From DATKCJ01 sp035513275 (GTDB lineage: Bacteria; Verrucomicrobiota; Verrucomicrobiia; Opitutales; Opitutaceae), in NCBI GenBank assembly GCA_035513275.1, contig DATKCJ010000308.1, positions 1 through 35,870 on the forward strand: a DNA stretch of 35,870 nt. Reading direction: 5' to 3'. A program made the position numbers and the translations under genes. The notes below the pieces were generated by a model. The model was given only the letters and a program-made list of their open reading frames with translations. It was not told where the DNA came from and ran no database searches. How positions within the stretch are numbered: position 1 is the stretch's first letter; the number at the start of each line of letters is the position of its first letter. Positions 18,501-26,209 of the stretch are shown here, piece by piece.

Positions 18501-19601
18501 CCTGTCAATGCGGGTAGCTACGAGGTCGTCGCGACGGTGACAGATCCAAACTACACCGGCTCGGCGATCGATACGCTCGTGATAATGCAGGCGCCTGCCG
18601 TCATCATGCTTGGAGATCTCCTCCACGCCTACGATGGCACACCGAAGAGCGCGACAGCTACCACTGTGCCTGTGAATCTCAACGTCGTGTTCACCTACGA
18701 CGGCGCCAGCGAACTACCGACGCTTCCGGGCACCTACGCCGTCGTTGTGACCATCGAGGAACAAAACTACACGGGCGCCGCTGGTGCCGATTTCGTCATT
18801 GCCACGGCCGGGCTGGTCCGTCGCGGCCCAACAATCAGCGGCGATGTGGATGGCTCTGTGCAGGTGCTCCTTCCCGAAGCCGTCTCGCTCACTGGCGGTG
18901 CGACAATCGATGGCAACCTCCTCATTCCCGGCACACCGAAGCTCGTGCTCAACGGCGGCGCGTTGTATGCCGGTGTGATCGACGGCCCCGGCAGCGTCTC
19001 TCCGACGGGTCACCGGGTCACGCTCGGCGGAGGCGCAGCCATCGGATACTTGGTCCGTCACGTGGATGCGATCGCGATGCCGGTGGTCGATTCTCCGCCT
19101 GCTCCTTCAGGTAACGCCGATGTTGTGCTCGCGACCGCCGCTGCGCCCGATCCGGAATGGAGCCTCGTTCGCGATCTCACGTTGAAGGGGAGCGCGGGGG
19201 TGCGTGTGCTTCCCGCTGGCACCTACGGCTCGGTGACCGTGAACAGCGGCACGGGATTGGTGCTCGGAGTAGCCGGTTCGTCAGAGCCGCTCGTCTATAA
19301 CCTGCAGGGTCTGGTTCTCAAAGAGGGCAGTCAGTTGCAGATTGCAGGTCCGGTCCGGCTGACCGTCGCAAACGGCGTCACCAATCAAGGCAACGTTGGC
19401 AACGTCGATTACCCGAGGTGGCTCGATCTTCGGATCGCGGCCGGCGACCTCACGCTCAAGGACGCAGCAGTTCTGCACTCGGTTGTCCGCATCCCTCAAG
19501 GAGCCGTCTCCATCGATGAAGACAGCATCCTCCAGGGCGAGATCATTGCCGACCAGTTGATCCTGAAGGAAGGCGGCTACCTCTCACAACCGTTGCCCTG
19601 A
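12531..19601 (+). CDS. Giant secreted protein with duplicated Ig-like and beta-helix modules
   Basis: The ATG at 12531 gives 2356 residues with a signal peptide (about 1-35, SSKFFLVALLALTGVVSRG). Approximate order: module A1 36-222; Ig-like BIG_2 domains 227-307 and 308-394; right-handed beta-helix 395-853; BIG_2 859-944 and 945-1028; A2 1032-1222; BIG_2 1223-1304 and 1306-1390; second beta-helix 1393-1850; putative Ig 1856-1947; two MBG-like repeats (VTLDDLVHTYDG, IMLGDLLHAYDG) 1948-2094; and a C-terminal beta-rich domain. BIG_2 domains show the pattern VTWxSxxxxVATVD...TATITATT. Both helices contain ANQFNHNxYxQ and SFGxAHGxQLRxGG. Beta-helix modules often bind or cleave polysaccharide, but I recognise no lyase family or catalytic set. 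Roles as adhesin, polysaccharide-binding scaffold or lyase all remain open. Confidence 0.85.
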   Translation: MKTSISTTRGARCALISSKFFLVALLALTGVVSRGEVLVGYQMDNFPGTDSLSGPDYLLPTTAVAGSFTDSRLETLALSVGPSFSPGNQTGFYRFNGSGVPTTEMVSGNYVEFTLQPLPGYAFSLDATNSLQFNSRTYDVAAGVFVRSSLDNYATTLAPVVVGDGLLRSFSLAGFSDVTTAVTFRVYIYAPDGAANLAIRSGGTLGETGNLDFVINGTITEVGLVHVTGVTVAPESAPLIVNDTLQLTATLSPADASFQSVTWASDDTDVATVDGSGLVTAVGEGTATITATTDDGGFQDTCEITVTRVPVTGVGVAPTSASLDINAKVQLIATVAPADASFPGVSWSSSDSDVAAVDSEGLVTAVATGEATITVTTADGGFTADSVVTVSNVLASGIGVVDDHGWTTLIPSPDSLLVYVSSSEGDDNNDGLSAVTPKATIDAADALVREGYPDWMLLKRGDVFLQPSLGRWKNGRSASEPMVLTYYGDSGPRPLIKLTGSFVNWNGQPRNNQAFVGLDLYHSISDPDSPDFTNASSGSGLSFNSGPSGHAFNLLVEDVRLRFCSMIVQGQNEDFFVHNAHIRRNIIINVWAHGSTDGDVIVNGMFVRGVEDIFIEENLFHHNGWNAGIPDALANQFNHNLYMQHSNFGEVLVRGNLLSFGSAHGVQLRQGGTAVMNAFVGNAVSMNFGYSSPPANYFGLTFIEDNVITDGRPMIPNDTSDPQTGAIWGLSRGNFLNNTAFVNDNIVANILDNRGGNMRPYDNMAANSLGTGNIGWNWVQSNVPSDNPGWLDPNRNAASFAASRGFGDWSGYIAAAVDRPLGTMPFDLTAYAYVNYIREGFNKSAVGAPYEYDPDIGEIIPVTGVSLPVSLTLNAGEQQTLYPTIIPANATNQTVTWSSSDDNVATVDAVGLVSAVASGTATITVTTIDGGFQASTSVTVESVVIPVTGVSVTPESATIELGSTRTLLATVAPANASDTGVTWASSNPDVATVSGAGIVTAVATGAATITATTNDAGFTDSTEVVVSEAAPSFVLVGYDMDNFPGNDSLSGPDYLLPTTAVAGSFTDSRLETLALSVGASFSPGNQTGFYRFNGNGVPTTEEVSGNYVEFTLQPLPGIAFSLAPTNSLQFNARTYDVAAGVFVRSSLDNYATTLDSVVGGDGGVRSFSLAGFSDVTTAVTFRVYIYAPDGSANLAIRSGGTLGETGNLDFVINGSITELEITHATGVSVSPESATVTTGDSVQLTANVIPGDATIQSVTWTSSNPDVATVDAAGLVTSLAAGTTTITATTTDGGFQDDSAVTVEDVAVTGVSVEPDGVTLDINVAAQLTASVTPANATNPAFTWSSSDPAIATVNSSGKVTAISSGSATITATTADGGFTDECLVTVTSTVASGIGLINADGWTVLVPSADSRLVYVSTSQGDDGNDGLSPETPKATIDAANELIRDGYPDWMLLKRGDTFAPGNLGRWKSGRSATEPLVLTYYGDSGPRPVIKLINNQFVAWEAQPRHNTAYVGLDFYRSISDPHSPDFTNTSGGDALWFNCGPAGDAYNVLVEDCRFRYCGLTIRGQQSSAPFVHNVHVRRNVIMHNWRHNSETSDAIIQGLHCVAVMGLHIEENLIHHNGWSEDVPGALANQFNHNVYLQFNNGGEIVVTGNIISFGAAHGIQLRAGGIATMNAFVGNAISMNVGYSSPPLFYTGPTVIHDNVVTDGRPMIPNDSSDPQTGAIWGLWHDNIENPTFVDNIVANILDDRGVNMRPFSNLAVNQFGTGNIAWNWVRDNNPAEDPGWLDPTRNADSFGTAMGWGNWNGFIAAAADRGVRMMPYGLSAYAYVDYIREGFSKVPVAAPFEFDDSAPANNVPDITTQSLNDGTFGESYTQSIAATGGDGAHVWTLVSGSLPEGLELAVDGSISGTTTAAGASTFIVQVADSDSFHGPADEDRKIYTLTIAPAQATVTLDDLVHTYDGGPKSALATTTPPDLPVEITYDGSSSAPVNAGSYEVVATVTDPNYTGSAIDTLVIMQAPAVIMLGDLLHAYDGTPKSATATTVPVNLNVVFTYDGASELPTLPGTYAVVVTIEEQNYTGAAGADFVIATAGLVRRGPTISGDVDGSVQVLLPEAVSLTGGATIDGNLLIPGTPKLVLNGGALYAGVIDGPGSVSPTGHRVTLGGGAAIGYLVRHVDAIAMPVVDSPPAPSGNADVVLATAAAPDPEWSLVRDLTLKGSAGVRVLPAGTYGSVTVNSGTGLVLGVAGSSEPLVYNLQGLVLKEGSQLQIAGPVRLTVANGVTNQGNVGNVDYPRWLDLRIAAGDLTLKDAAVLHSVVRIPQGAVSIDEDSILQGEIIADQLILKEGGYLSQPLP
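12642..13193 (+). repeat. Module A, copy 1 (near-identical internal repeat)
   Basis: This 552-base segment encodes a beta-rich module running from GYQMDNFPG to NLDFVINGTITE. It aligns without gaps to 15633-16184 at a constant offset of 2991 bases (997 codons). By hand count roughly 90% of bases match, and about 16 of some 182 residues differ. The module family is not recognised. Confidence 0.9.
13714..15090 (+). repeat. Beta-helix module, copy 1
   Basis: This runs from ASGIGVVDDHGW to GAPYEYD and is homologous to 16708-18080. Protein similarity is strong (YPDWMLLKRGD, LTYYGDSGPRP, GYSSPP, DGRPMIPNDxSDPQTGAIWGL are shared). The DNA has diverged much more than in module A. Confidence 0.85.
15633..16184 (+). 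repeat. Module A, copy 2 (near-identical internal repeat)
   Basis: Gap-free second copy of 12642-13193. It contains a run of seven G at 16014-16020 that is absent from copy 1; the reading frame stays open through it (GGDGGV). Confidence 0.9.
16708..18080 (+). repeat. Beta-helix module, copy 2
   Basis: Second beta-helix, from ASGIGLINADGW to AAPFEFD, homologous to 13714-15090. Unlike copy 1 it is followed by Ig-like and MBG-like repeats and the C-terminal domain, not by two more BIG_2 domains. Confidence 0.85.
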
Positions 19602-19638
19602 ATCGGAACGAATCGACTTCACGGAAGATCATACGCTC

Positions 19639-19668
19639 ATCGCCACCGCCGTTGACGACGGTGGCGAT
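19639..19668 (+). terminator. Hairpin terminator candidate after the giant gene
   Basis: Arms ATCGCCACCG and CGGTGGCGAT are exact complements around a ten-base loop that can pair further with one mismatch. It starts 38 bases after the stop codon. No T-run follows. Confidence 0.5.
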
Positions 19669-19815
19669 TCGGCGGTGGACCAGCCGGCCGGATAATCTCG
19701 CACGGGGTCGAGTCATCCAGGTGATCTACGCCTTCCTTGCGGGTGACTCGAGAAACATGATGTGATCGTCGCCGTCCCGTTCGGGCAACGCCCCCGGGTC
19801 GGCTCTTCGTATCCC

Positions 19816-21147
19816 ATGCCTCAAACGCATCCGAACATTGTCCTGCTGCACGCGCACGACGCCGGTCGCTGGTGCAGCCCCTGCGGTGCGCCGGTCAAGA
19901 CGCCGCACATCGCGGGGTTTGCGCGCGAAGGTGTGCTGTTTCGCAAGGCGTATTGCGCCGCGCCGACATGCGGACCTTCGCGTGCGGCGATGTTATCGGG
20001 GCAACACCCGCACCAGGTCGGCATGTTCGGACTGCCGGGAGCGCAAGGCTGGAAGTTCGACGACTACAACAAGCACCTCGTGCAGCAGCTCAACCGCTGG
20101 GGTTACCACACCGCGCTCGCCGGATGCCAGCACGAGGTCGACCACGCCGATATTTCGCCGCTTGGTTATGCCGAAATCCTCAGCCGGCCCGGCCGGCTCG
20201 ACGGCGAGTGTTACCCTGAGACGATCGTCGACGTGGAGCACTTCCTCGCGCGCGAGCACGGGAAGCCGTTCTTCCTCTCGTTCGGCGTCGACGAGCCGCA
20301 CAACGACAACCTCGCGCGGCCCGAACTGCGGATGCACGGCAAGGCCGACAGGCACAGCAAGACGCGCTACTACGATCCGTTGAAACTCGACTCGCGCTAC
20401 GTCGCGCCGCCGGCGCACCTTCCCGACCTGCCCGAGATCCGCCGCGAGATGGCGAGCCTCGCCGTCGGCGCGAAGATCATGGATGAGTATTTCGGCCGCG
20501 TGCTTTGGGCGCTGCATCACTACGGCTACGACGAAAACACGCTCGTCATCATCACGACCGATCACGGGCTCGAACTTCCCGGCGGCAAGAAGACGCTGAG
20601 CGACATGGGACTCGGCGTGATGCTGCTCATGCGCGGCCCCGGCGGATTCCGCGGCGGCAAGGTCTTCGACGGTCTCGTCAGTCACCTCGATCTCTATCCC
20701 ACCATCTGCGATCTGGTCGGGCAGGAGCACCCGCCGTGGCTCGAGGGCCGCAGCCTCGTTCCGCTCGTGGAGAACCGGGTGAACGACGGCGCACTGCACT
20801 CCGAAATCTTCGGCGAACAGACGTATCACGGAGGATTGGAACCGCTGCGCTGCATCCGCACCGAGCGGCACAAGCTCGTTCTACGCCACTTCGCCGACGG
20901 GCCGCGGCTCGCGGCCGCAGGCGTGAGCGGCGATCGCATGACGGAACTAGGCTGGCTGAACCGGCCCCTAGGCCACGTGGAGTTGTTCGACCTGTATCTC
21001 GATCCCACCGAGGCGTGCAACCGGGCGGACGATCCTGCATACGCGACTGTGCGCGAGGATCTCGAGCGCCGGCTGCGCGATTGGATGGCGCGCACGGGTG
21101 ATCCATTTCCGACAGGATCGTTTCCCCCGCCGCCGGGACGGCGGTAA
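19816..21147 (+). CDS. Type I sulfatase without signal peptide
   Basis: From this ATG the protein has 443 residues and begins MPQTHPNIVLLHAHDAGRW, with no export signal; the few extra residues from an upstream start add none. The formylglycine motif is CGPSR (Cys52). The first metal site reads HAHD where many sulfatases have ADD, a variation seen in the heparan-N-sulfatase-like branch. Supporting segments are SFGVDEPHND, ITTDHGLELPGGKKTLSDMG and VSHLDLYPTICDLVG. I infer a cytoplasmic enzyme acting on imported sulfated fragments; a cytosolic FGE encoded elsewhere would be needed. It follows the giant protein gene by 214 bases and converges on the PQQ-SGNH gene. Sulfatase identity is secure; substrate is not. 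Confidence 0.9.
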   Translation: MPQTHPNIVLLHAHDAGRWCSPCGAPVKTPHIAGFAREGVLFRKAYCAAPTCGPSRAAMLSGQHPHQVGMFGLPGAQGWKFDDYNKHLVQQLNRWGYHTALAGCQHEVDHADISPLGYAEILSRPGRLDGECYPETIVDVEHFLAREHGKPFFLSFGVDEPHNDNLARPELRMHGKADRHSKTRYYDPLKLDSRYVAPPAHLPDLPEIRREMASLAVGAKIMDEYFGRVLWALHHYGYDENTLVIITTDHGLELPGGKKTLSDMGLGVMLLMRGPGGFRGGKVFDGLVSHLDLYPTICDLVGQEHPPWLEGRSLVPLVENRVNDGALHSEIFGEQTYHGGLEPLRCIRTERHKLVLRHFADGPRLAAAGVSGDRMTELGWLNRPLGHVELFDLYLDPTEACNRADDPAYATVREDLERRLRDWMARTGDPFPTGSFPPPPGRR

Positions 21148-21218
21148 GCGGAGCGAACCGCGCACGCGCGCGGGCAACAAACTTCGAAGGCAGTTGGGAG
21201 CTTTCTCCCGCGACGCAA

Positions 21219-23210
21219 TCAGCGCGGCGTCACTTCAGCCCAGATTGCATCGATTGCCGGGCGAAGTGCTTCGGCCATCGCGGCGTTGCCGGTGGCGTTC
21301 ATGTGGAGGATGTCGGAAGAGATTCGGTCGACGCGCAACCGGCCGTCGGGATCGAGCATGATGTGCGTGCCGTCGAGGTAGTGCCGGCGGGGATGATTCG
21401 CGACTTCCTCGGCGAGGAGCGCGTTGAACCCGTGCATGTCGGGCCAAATGATCCAGCGTCTCGGCGTGGGAAGGTTGCTCAACACCAGCACGTGGGCTTC
21501 AGGTAGGTTCGCGTCCATCCACTCGCTGAATGTGCGCCAGCGCGCGACGATTTCGTCGTAGCTGAAATTGGCGCCCACGTCGTTGCTGCCGCAGTAGAAC
21601 ACGACGAGTTTTGGACGCAGAGGCAGGATCAGCCGGGCGGCGTAGTGATTGATGTCGGTGATCTGCGAGCCGCCGAAACCGAGGTTCGTGACCGGGAGGT
21701 CGGGGAACGCTTCGGAGATATTCCACAACGTGAAGGTGGAACTGCCGGAAAACACGATGCCTCCGGGCGCCGGGGGATTCTTCTTCAGCCGCGCTTCAAT
21801 CCGTGCGATCTCCTCGTCGAAGCGCTCGGGCGGGCGGGCGACGGCTACAGGTTTCGCGATCACCTCGAGCGGAAGTGCAAATGCGACGAGCGAATCGCCT
21901 GCGGGAACGACGACGAATTGCCGTCCACCCGTGCGATAAGTGGCGGGTGTGCCGGTCGGCGGGACGGGCAGGGCGGCGTTCCAGAGCGTCGCGCCGGTGT
22001 TCGCGTCGAGCGCGAGGATTCCTTCCTTCGTGCCGCGAAAAACCAGATCGCCTCCAGTGACAATCGGATCGCCGCCGGTTGGCGGGGTCATCGGATGTCC
22101 GCGCCAGAGAATTTCCTGCGTCGCGAGATGTGTGGCCGCGAGCGCCCGCACACCAGCGGCGAGATAGAGTCTGTTGTCCGGATCGACGGCCGGGGAAGTG
22201 GCCTTGTTTCTCGCGTCTTGTGGCGGGACGACTCCGTAGCCGGCGGTGTCGGAGAGGAGCGGTTCACCGGTCTCCCGGTCGAATGCGAGCACGCGGCCGT
22301 CGGCGGTCGCCAATGCGAGCGCGAGCACACCCCGTCCGCCGCGATGCAACGTGAAGAGAACTGGTGGGCTCGCCTCGGGCCGCGGGGCGATGTCTTCACG
22401 CCGCCAGATCTCTCGTCCATCGGAGGCGTCGAGGCAGAGAAGCGTGTCTGTCGCGGTAAGGAACAACCGCGGCTCCGCCGGATCGGAGGCAATCACGCTG
22501 CTTGCGTCGACCGGCACAGAGGACTTCCACACTGGCGTGCCACTCTGCGCGTCGAATGCGTGCACGCCGCCTACGTTGCCGCTCGCGACCACGACCTTGT
22601 CGCCGATCACCGAGAGGGGCGCAGTGACCGTCGCGGCGTCTGCGCGCGCGGCGCGATCGATCCCGGGGAGCAGATCGATCCGGCCACTCAGGCCGAACGA
22701 CTCCACGGCGCGACCCGTTGCGGCGTCGATGGCGTAGATGTGGTCGTATGAAGTGAAATAGATTCGTTGATCGCCTGAATCTGCCCGCGCGGCGACGCCA
22801 AGGATTGCCTCGAGCGGATTGGTGGAATCGCCAAGTGAGACAGGGTCGAACCGCCATTTCTCTTCTCCGGTGGCCGCATCGAGCACGACGAGTGTATTTT
22901 CCGGCGAAGCCGCGAAGAGCGTGCCGGCGATGATGATCGGATTTCCGCGCCATGCGCGGCTGTCGGCACTGCCGGGATCGCCGGAGCGGAAAGTCCAGAC
23001 CTGCGTGAGCTGTGCGACGTTGGTCGTGTTGATCTGCGCCAGCGCGGAGTAGTGCGTGCGCGTGTCTTCCGCGAGGTAGGATCGCCAGTCTTCCGGACTC
23101 GGCGCCACCGGCGTCGAGAACTCGCCGGCGCGAATCGAACACGTCGCGAGAAGGACAAGCAGAGACGGCCAAAGCCGTGCGGCTGACGAAGGAATGCGGT
23201 ATGCGTTCAT
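21219..23210 (-). CDS. Fusion of a PQQ-type beta-propeller with an SGNH hydrolase
   Basis: From this ATG the protein has 663 residues with a signal peptide (LWPSLLVLLATCSIRAGE). Residues about 38-450 are a quinoprotein dehydrogenase-like propeller: DWRSYLAEDTRTHYSALAQI, repeated blades such as LVVLDAATGEEKWRFD and LLCLDASDGREIWRR, and a glucose-dehydrogenase-like end (GGDPIVTGGDLVFRGTKEG). I see no cytochrome c motif (CxxCH). Residues about 480-663 are an SGNH/GDSL domain: FSGSSTFTLW (Ser491 likely nucleophile), GFGGSQ, CGSND (Asn543) and DILH (Asp633, His636). The hydrolase half resembles secreted carbohydrate esterases. The gene is last in a tight series with the MFS and sulfatase genes, starting 29 bases after the MFS stop. 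PQQ binding and electron acceptor are unproven. Confidence 0.88.
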   Translation of the reverse strand: MNAYRIPSSAARLWPSLLVLLATCSIRAGEFSTPVAPSPEDWRSYLAEDTRTHYSALAQINTTNVAQLTQVWTFRSGDPGSADSRAWRGNPIIIAGTLFAASPENTLVVLDAATGEEKWRFDPVSLGDSTNPLEAILGVAARADSGDQRIYFTSYDHIYAIDAATGRAVESFGLSGRIDLLPGIDRAARADAATVTAPLSVIGDKVVVASGNVGGVHAFDAQSGTPVWKSSVPVDASSVIASDPAEPRLFLTATDTLLCLDASDGREIWRREDIAPRPEASPPVLFTLHRGGRGVLALALATADGRVLAFDRETGEPLLSDTAGYGVVPPQDARNKATSPAVDPDNRLYLAAGVRALAATHLATQEILWRGHPMTPPTGGDPIVTGGDLVFRGTKEGILALDANTGATLWNAALPVPPTGTPATYRTGGRQFVVVPAGDSLVAFALPLEVIAKPVAVARPPERFDEEIARIEARLKKNPPAPGGIVFSGSSTFTLWNISEAFPDLPVTNLGFGGSQITDINHYAARLILPLRPKLVVFYCGSNDVGANFSYDEIVARWRTFSEWMDANLPEAHVLVLSNLPTPRRWIIWPDMHGFNALLAEEVANHPRRHYLDGTHIMLDPDGRLRVDRISSDILHMNATGNAAMAEALRPAIDAIWAEVTPR

Positions 23211-23239
23211 GGCTTTGGAGTGGAAAATGGCGTGGTCAG

Positions 23240-24628
23240 TCAGATCTTTAGTGCGGCCTCGGCCTCGATGACACCGTGCTTTATGAGACGACCGGCATTG
23301 ACCTGCCGGGCGAACCAGAATGCGACAGAGGTGGCGGCGACGCCGCAGAAAATGAGGTAGATGAAACCGCTCTCGTAGTCGTAGCCGGCGGTCTCGGGGT
23401 TTCCGGAAAGCTGAGACCAGCCGGTGATCCACAGGCCGATGCCATTATTTACGACGATGCTGGCGACGCCGCGGGTGATTCCGATTCCTGACGACACGGT
23501 GCCAAGCCGGTCGCGTGGGACAAAGTCGAACATCATCGAGACAGTGCAGACCACGCCGACGCTACCAATGCCGGTGTGCAACAGCCAGTAAGCCAGCACG
23601 ACGGCGAGCGGCGGTGAACCGGTGCCTCCGCGCAGCTTGAGATAGATGAAGAACACGAGATGGCAGGCGGTGACGCCGAACGCCAGGGATTTGAAGAGAG
23701 TGAGGCGGTCCATTCGGTCTGCTATCCATCCGCCGATCGGAAGGCAGACGAACAACACGAAAGGCGAACCCATCGCGATGATGTTGCCGTAGGTCTGTTT
23801 CGAGAATCCCCACTCCTCGGTGAAGAGCAGAGGAGTGAGGCTGCCAAAGCCGATCCAGAAAATCATCTGCGCAACGGCGACCGCGTAGATGGCGCGCCAC
23901 TGGCGTTGGCCGAAGACGTCGCGCACGAATTTCCGCACCGCCCCGCCGACAAATGCAAACGTGAGCGGAGGCCGTGGCGGTGGCCTGTGCGCGGGCGGAG
24001 TCTCCTCGATGCCGAACCAAACGAACGCCATTGCGCCGAGAGCGATGAGAGTGCCGGTCCAGAACACCACCTTGTCGCCCATGATGGTGCCGAGAAAGGG
24101 AAGTTCGTAGGTTTCATCCCACCGGCCGATGAGGACGGCGAAGAACAACACCTTCATTGCCTCGCGCATGAAGGTGAGAATCGCCTGCGAACGACCGCGC
24201 TGTTTCGGAGGCACCACCTCGTTGATCAGCGCTTCGCATGGGTTGTCCATGTCGCGCAGCATCTCGTAGAAGAAGAGCGCGGCGATCAGGAGCCAGAGTG
24301 TGTTGATCTCGGGCAGGATGAGGCAGCCAACCGCGATGGTGCCCCAGCCAAACATGAGGAAGGGCTTGCGGCGGCCCCATCGCGTCCAGATCCGGTCGCT
24401 CGAGTAGTTGCACGATGCGCCGACGAGGATGTTGAAAACCAGGTTGAAACTGCCGACTGCGGTGATGATCGCGGGAGTGCTCGTGAACTCGCGCAGCTTG
24501 AACGTGATCGCGACGTTGGATATCTGCTCGAAGTAGAGCTTCGCCGCCCACGGACCCGAAAGCAAAAAGACCCACAGCCACGGAGCGTGAGACTGGCCGG
24601 TGCGGATGGGCCAAAGCGAGGATCTCAT
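23240..24628 (-). CDS. MFS sugar transporter (GPH / sucrose-carrier type)
   Basis: The protein has 462 residues and about 12 hydrophobic segments. The cytoplasmic loop between helices 2 and 3 reads SSDRIWTRWGRRKPF (residues 76-90), the signature DRxxxRxGRRxP of the glycoside-pentoside-hexuronide and sucrose carrier groups. Other family-like segments are EALINEVVPPKQRGRSQA and DRMDRLTLF. These carriers usually move a sugar or glycoside across the inner membrane with a cation. It starts 18 bases after the stop of a sulfatase that has no signal peptide, so import followed by intracellular desulfation is a reasonable reading. The cargo is unknown. Confidence 0.92.
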   Translation of the reverse strand: MRSSLWPIRTGQSHAPWLWVFLLSGPWAAKLYFEQISNVAITFKLREFTSTPAIITAVGSFNLVFNILVGASCNYSSDRIWTRWGRRKPFLMFGWGTIAVGCLILPEINTLWLLIAALFFYEMLRDMDNPCEALINEVVPPKQRGRSQAILTFMREAMKVLFFAVLIGRWDETYELPFLGTIMGDKVVFWTGTLIALGAMAFVWFGIEETPPAHRPPPRPPLTFAFVGGAVRKFVRDVFGQRQWRAIYAVAVAQMIFWIGFGSLTPLLFTEEWGFSKQTYGNIIAMGSPFVLFVCLPIGGWIADRMDRLTLFKSLAFGVTACHLVFFIYLKLRGGTGSPPLAVVLAYWLLHTGIGSVGVVCTVSMMFDFVPRDRLGTVSSGIGITRGVASIVVNNGIGLWITGWSQLSGNPETAGYDYESGFIYLIFCGVAATSVAFWFARQVNAGRLIKHGVIEAEAALKI

Positions 24629-24646
24629 GTCACGCGGAAGGGCCCT

Positions 24647-26209
24647 CTAGGATCGATCTGGCACGCGCGATCGCGAGAGAGGCTTTGAATGTGTCGTCGA
24701 GTTTCCGTCGCTTCCCGGTGCCGCCTGCCACTCGGGTCGGACCGCCAGATCGCGTTTCTGACGTGGGCTCAACGGATCCTCGGTGCGGATGTGCCAGTCG
24801 CCGAGCCGGGTGCGGAGTTGCGAAAGCGTCGCGGCGCAATCCACGCGCCCGGCGATGTTGTGCCATTCGAGCGGATCGCGCGCGACATCGTAGAGTTCCT
24901 CGATGCCCGTGGCCGACCAGATGTATTTCCACTCGCGCGTGCGGATGCACTTCGTGGGCTCGCCGGGAATGTTGTAGGGCGCCGTGCGATGGAGCGGATG
25001 AGAGGGATCGGCGCGCGCGGCCTTCCATGCACTCAGGAACTCCTCGAAGGAAGAGTAGGGATTGCGCATGCCTGCGTAGCAGACCTCTGCGAACACCTCA
25101 TCCTTGTGGCGATCTGTCTTCCCAAAGAGCAACGGGGTCAGCGATTTTCCCTGGCAGCCAGCGGGCATCGGGACTCCAAGAAGCTCGAGCAGGGTCGGGA
25201 CCACGTCGATGTGTTCGGACAGAGTGCCGTCGGCGATGCAGGGCTTTACTCGTCCAGGCCAGGAGATGATCAGTGGCACGTGCAGCAACGAGTCGAGGAG
25301 CACGAGGTCTTTCTTGCAGAGGTTGTGGTCGAAACAAAAGTCGCCGTGGTCCGACGTGAAGACGACGATCGTGTTTGCGGCATCGCTGCGACGCGCGACT
25401 GCATCGAGCACCCGGCCGATCTGCTCGTCTATAAACGAACACATGCCGGAATACACGGCGAGATAGTGCCGGCGATCCGCATCGGTCGCGCGAAGGCTGC
25501 CCTGCGCCTCCTGTTTTATCTTCAGGCGCGGTTGCTTGCCCTCGAGCCCGTGAGGTGGAACAGGAGGCAGCGGAATCGAATCCTCGGGGTAGAGCCCTGC
25601 GAACCGCGCTGGCGCAAGATGCGGCACATGAGGATCGGAGATTGAAATCGTGAGAAAGTAGGGTTGGTCGTTTTCCTTCGTCTCATCGAGGAACTTCAAG
25701 GCCGCATCGGTGATCACGCCGGTTGTCGTCGCCTCGTATGGAAAGTCGTGCCACGCCGCCGATGCCCAGGATCCGACGTCGGACAGGCGTTGTAGCGAGA
25801 CTTGCTCGAGCTCCCGATAGAGGCGGCGCTCGGGCGAGCCGTCGTCCTCAGTTTCGGTGACCAAATAATCGAAGCCACGGAGTTCGGATTCGGCAAGAAG
25901 GTGATTCTTGCCGCAATAGCCGAGTCGGTAGTCGCTCGCCTTCAAAGCCGCAAAGAGGTGATCCTCGTGGGAGCCAAGGCGCGAGTCGTTTTCCAAGACC
26001 CCGTGCGCGTGAGGATACCGGCCCGTGAACAGCGAGCATCGCGACGGGACACAAACGGGCGCATTCGCGAAATGGCCCCGCAGGTCGGCACCCGTGGCGG
26101 CGAGCCGGTCGAGGTTTGGCGTTCGCGCCAATCCTCCGTGGGAGGAAAGCGCGTCGAAACGCTGTTGGTCGGTAACGACAAAAACCAGGTTGGGGCGTGC
26201 GGTGGACAT
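24647..26209 (-). CDS. Type I sulfatase without signal peptide
   Basis: The chosen ATG gives 520 residues beginning MSTARPNLVFVVTDQQRFDAL. No signal peptide is present from this or the next upstream start. The formylglycine motif is CVPSR (Cys53), followed by FTGRYPHAHGV, GYCGKNHLL and VVFTSDHGDFCFDHNLCKKD. The TDQQR opening is typical of choline-sulfatase- and iduronate-sulfatase-like enzymes. The C-terminal tail (after about residue 495) is polar and not conserved-looking. The gene is followed after 18 bases by the MFS transporter, which suggests that it acts on imported sulfated sugars in the cytoplasm. Sulfatase assignment is firm; compartment is inferred from the absent signal. Confidence 0.92.
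   Translation of the reverse strand: MSTARPNLVFVVTDQQRFDALSSHGGLARTPNLDRLAATGADLRGHFANAPVCVPSRCSLFTGRYPHAHGVLENDSRLGSHEDHLFAALKASDYRLGYCGKNHLLAESELRGFDYLVTETEDDGSPERRLYRELEQVSLQRLSDVGSWASAAWHDFPYEATTTGVITDAALKFLDETKENDQPYFLTISISDPHVPHLAPARFAGLYPEDSIPLPPVPPHGLEGKQPRLKIKQEAQGSLRATDADRRHYLAVYSGMCSFIDEQIGRVLDAVARRSDAANTIVVFTSDHGDFCFDHNLCKKDLVLLDSLLHVPLIISWPGRVKPCIADGTLSEHIDVVPTLLELLGVPMPAGCQGKSLTPLLFGKTDRHKDEVFAEVCYAGMRNPYSSFEEFLSAWKAARADPSHPLHRTAPYNIPGEPTKCIRTREWKYIWSATGIEELYDVARDPLEWHNIAGRVDCAATLSQLRTRLGDWHIRTEDPLSPRQKRDLAVRPEWQAAPGSDGNSTTHSKPLSRSRVPDRS

Noticed and set aside
21196..21209. Small hairpin between the converging sulfatase and PQQ-SGNH genes
   Set aside because: The stem is only five pairs (GGGAG, CTCCC) without a T-run, too weak to call as a terminator.
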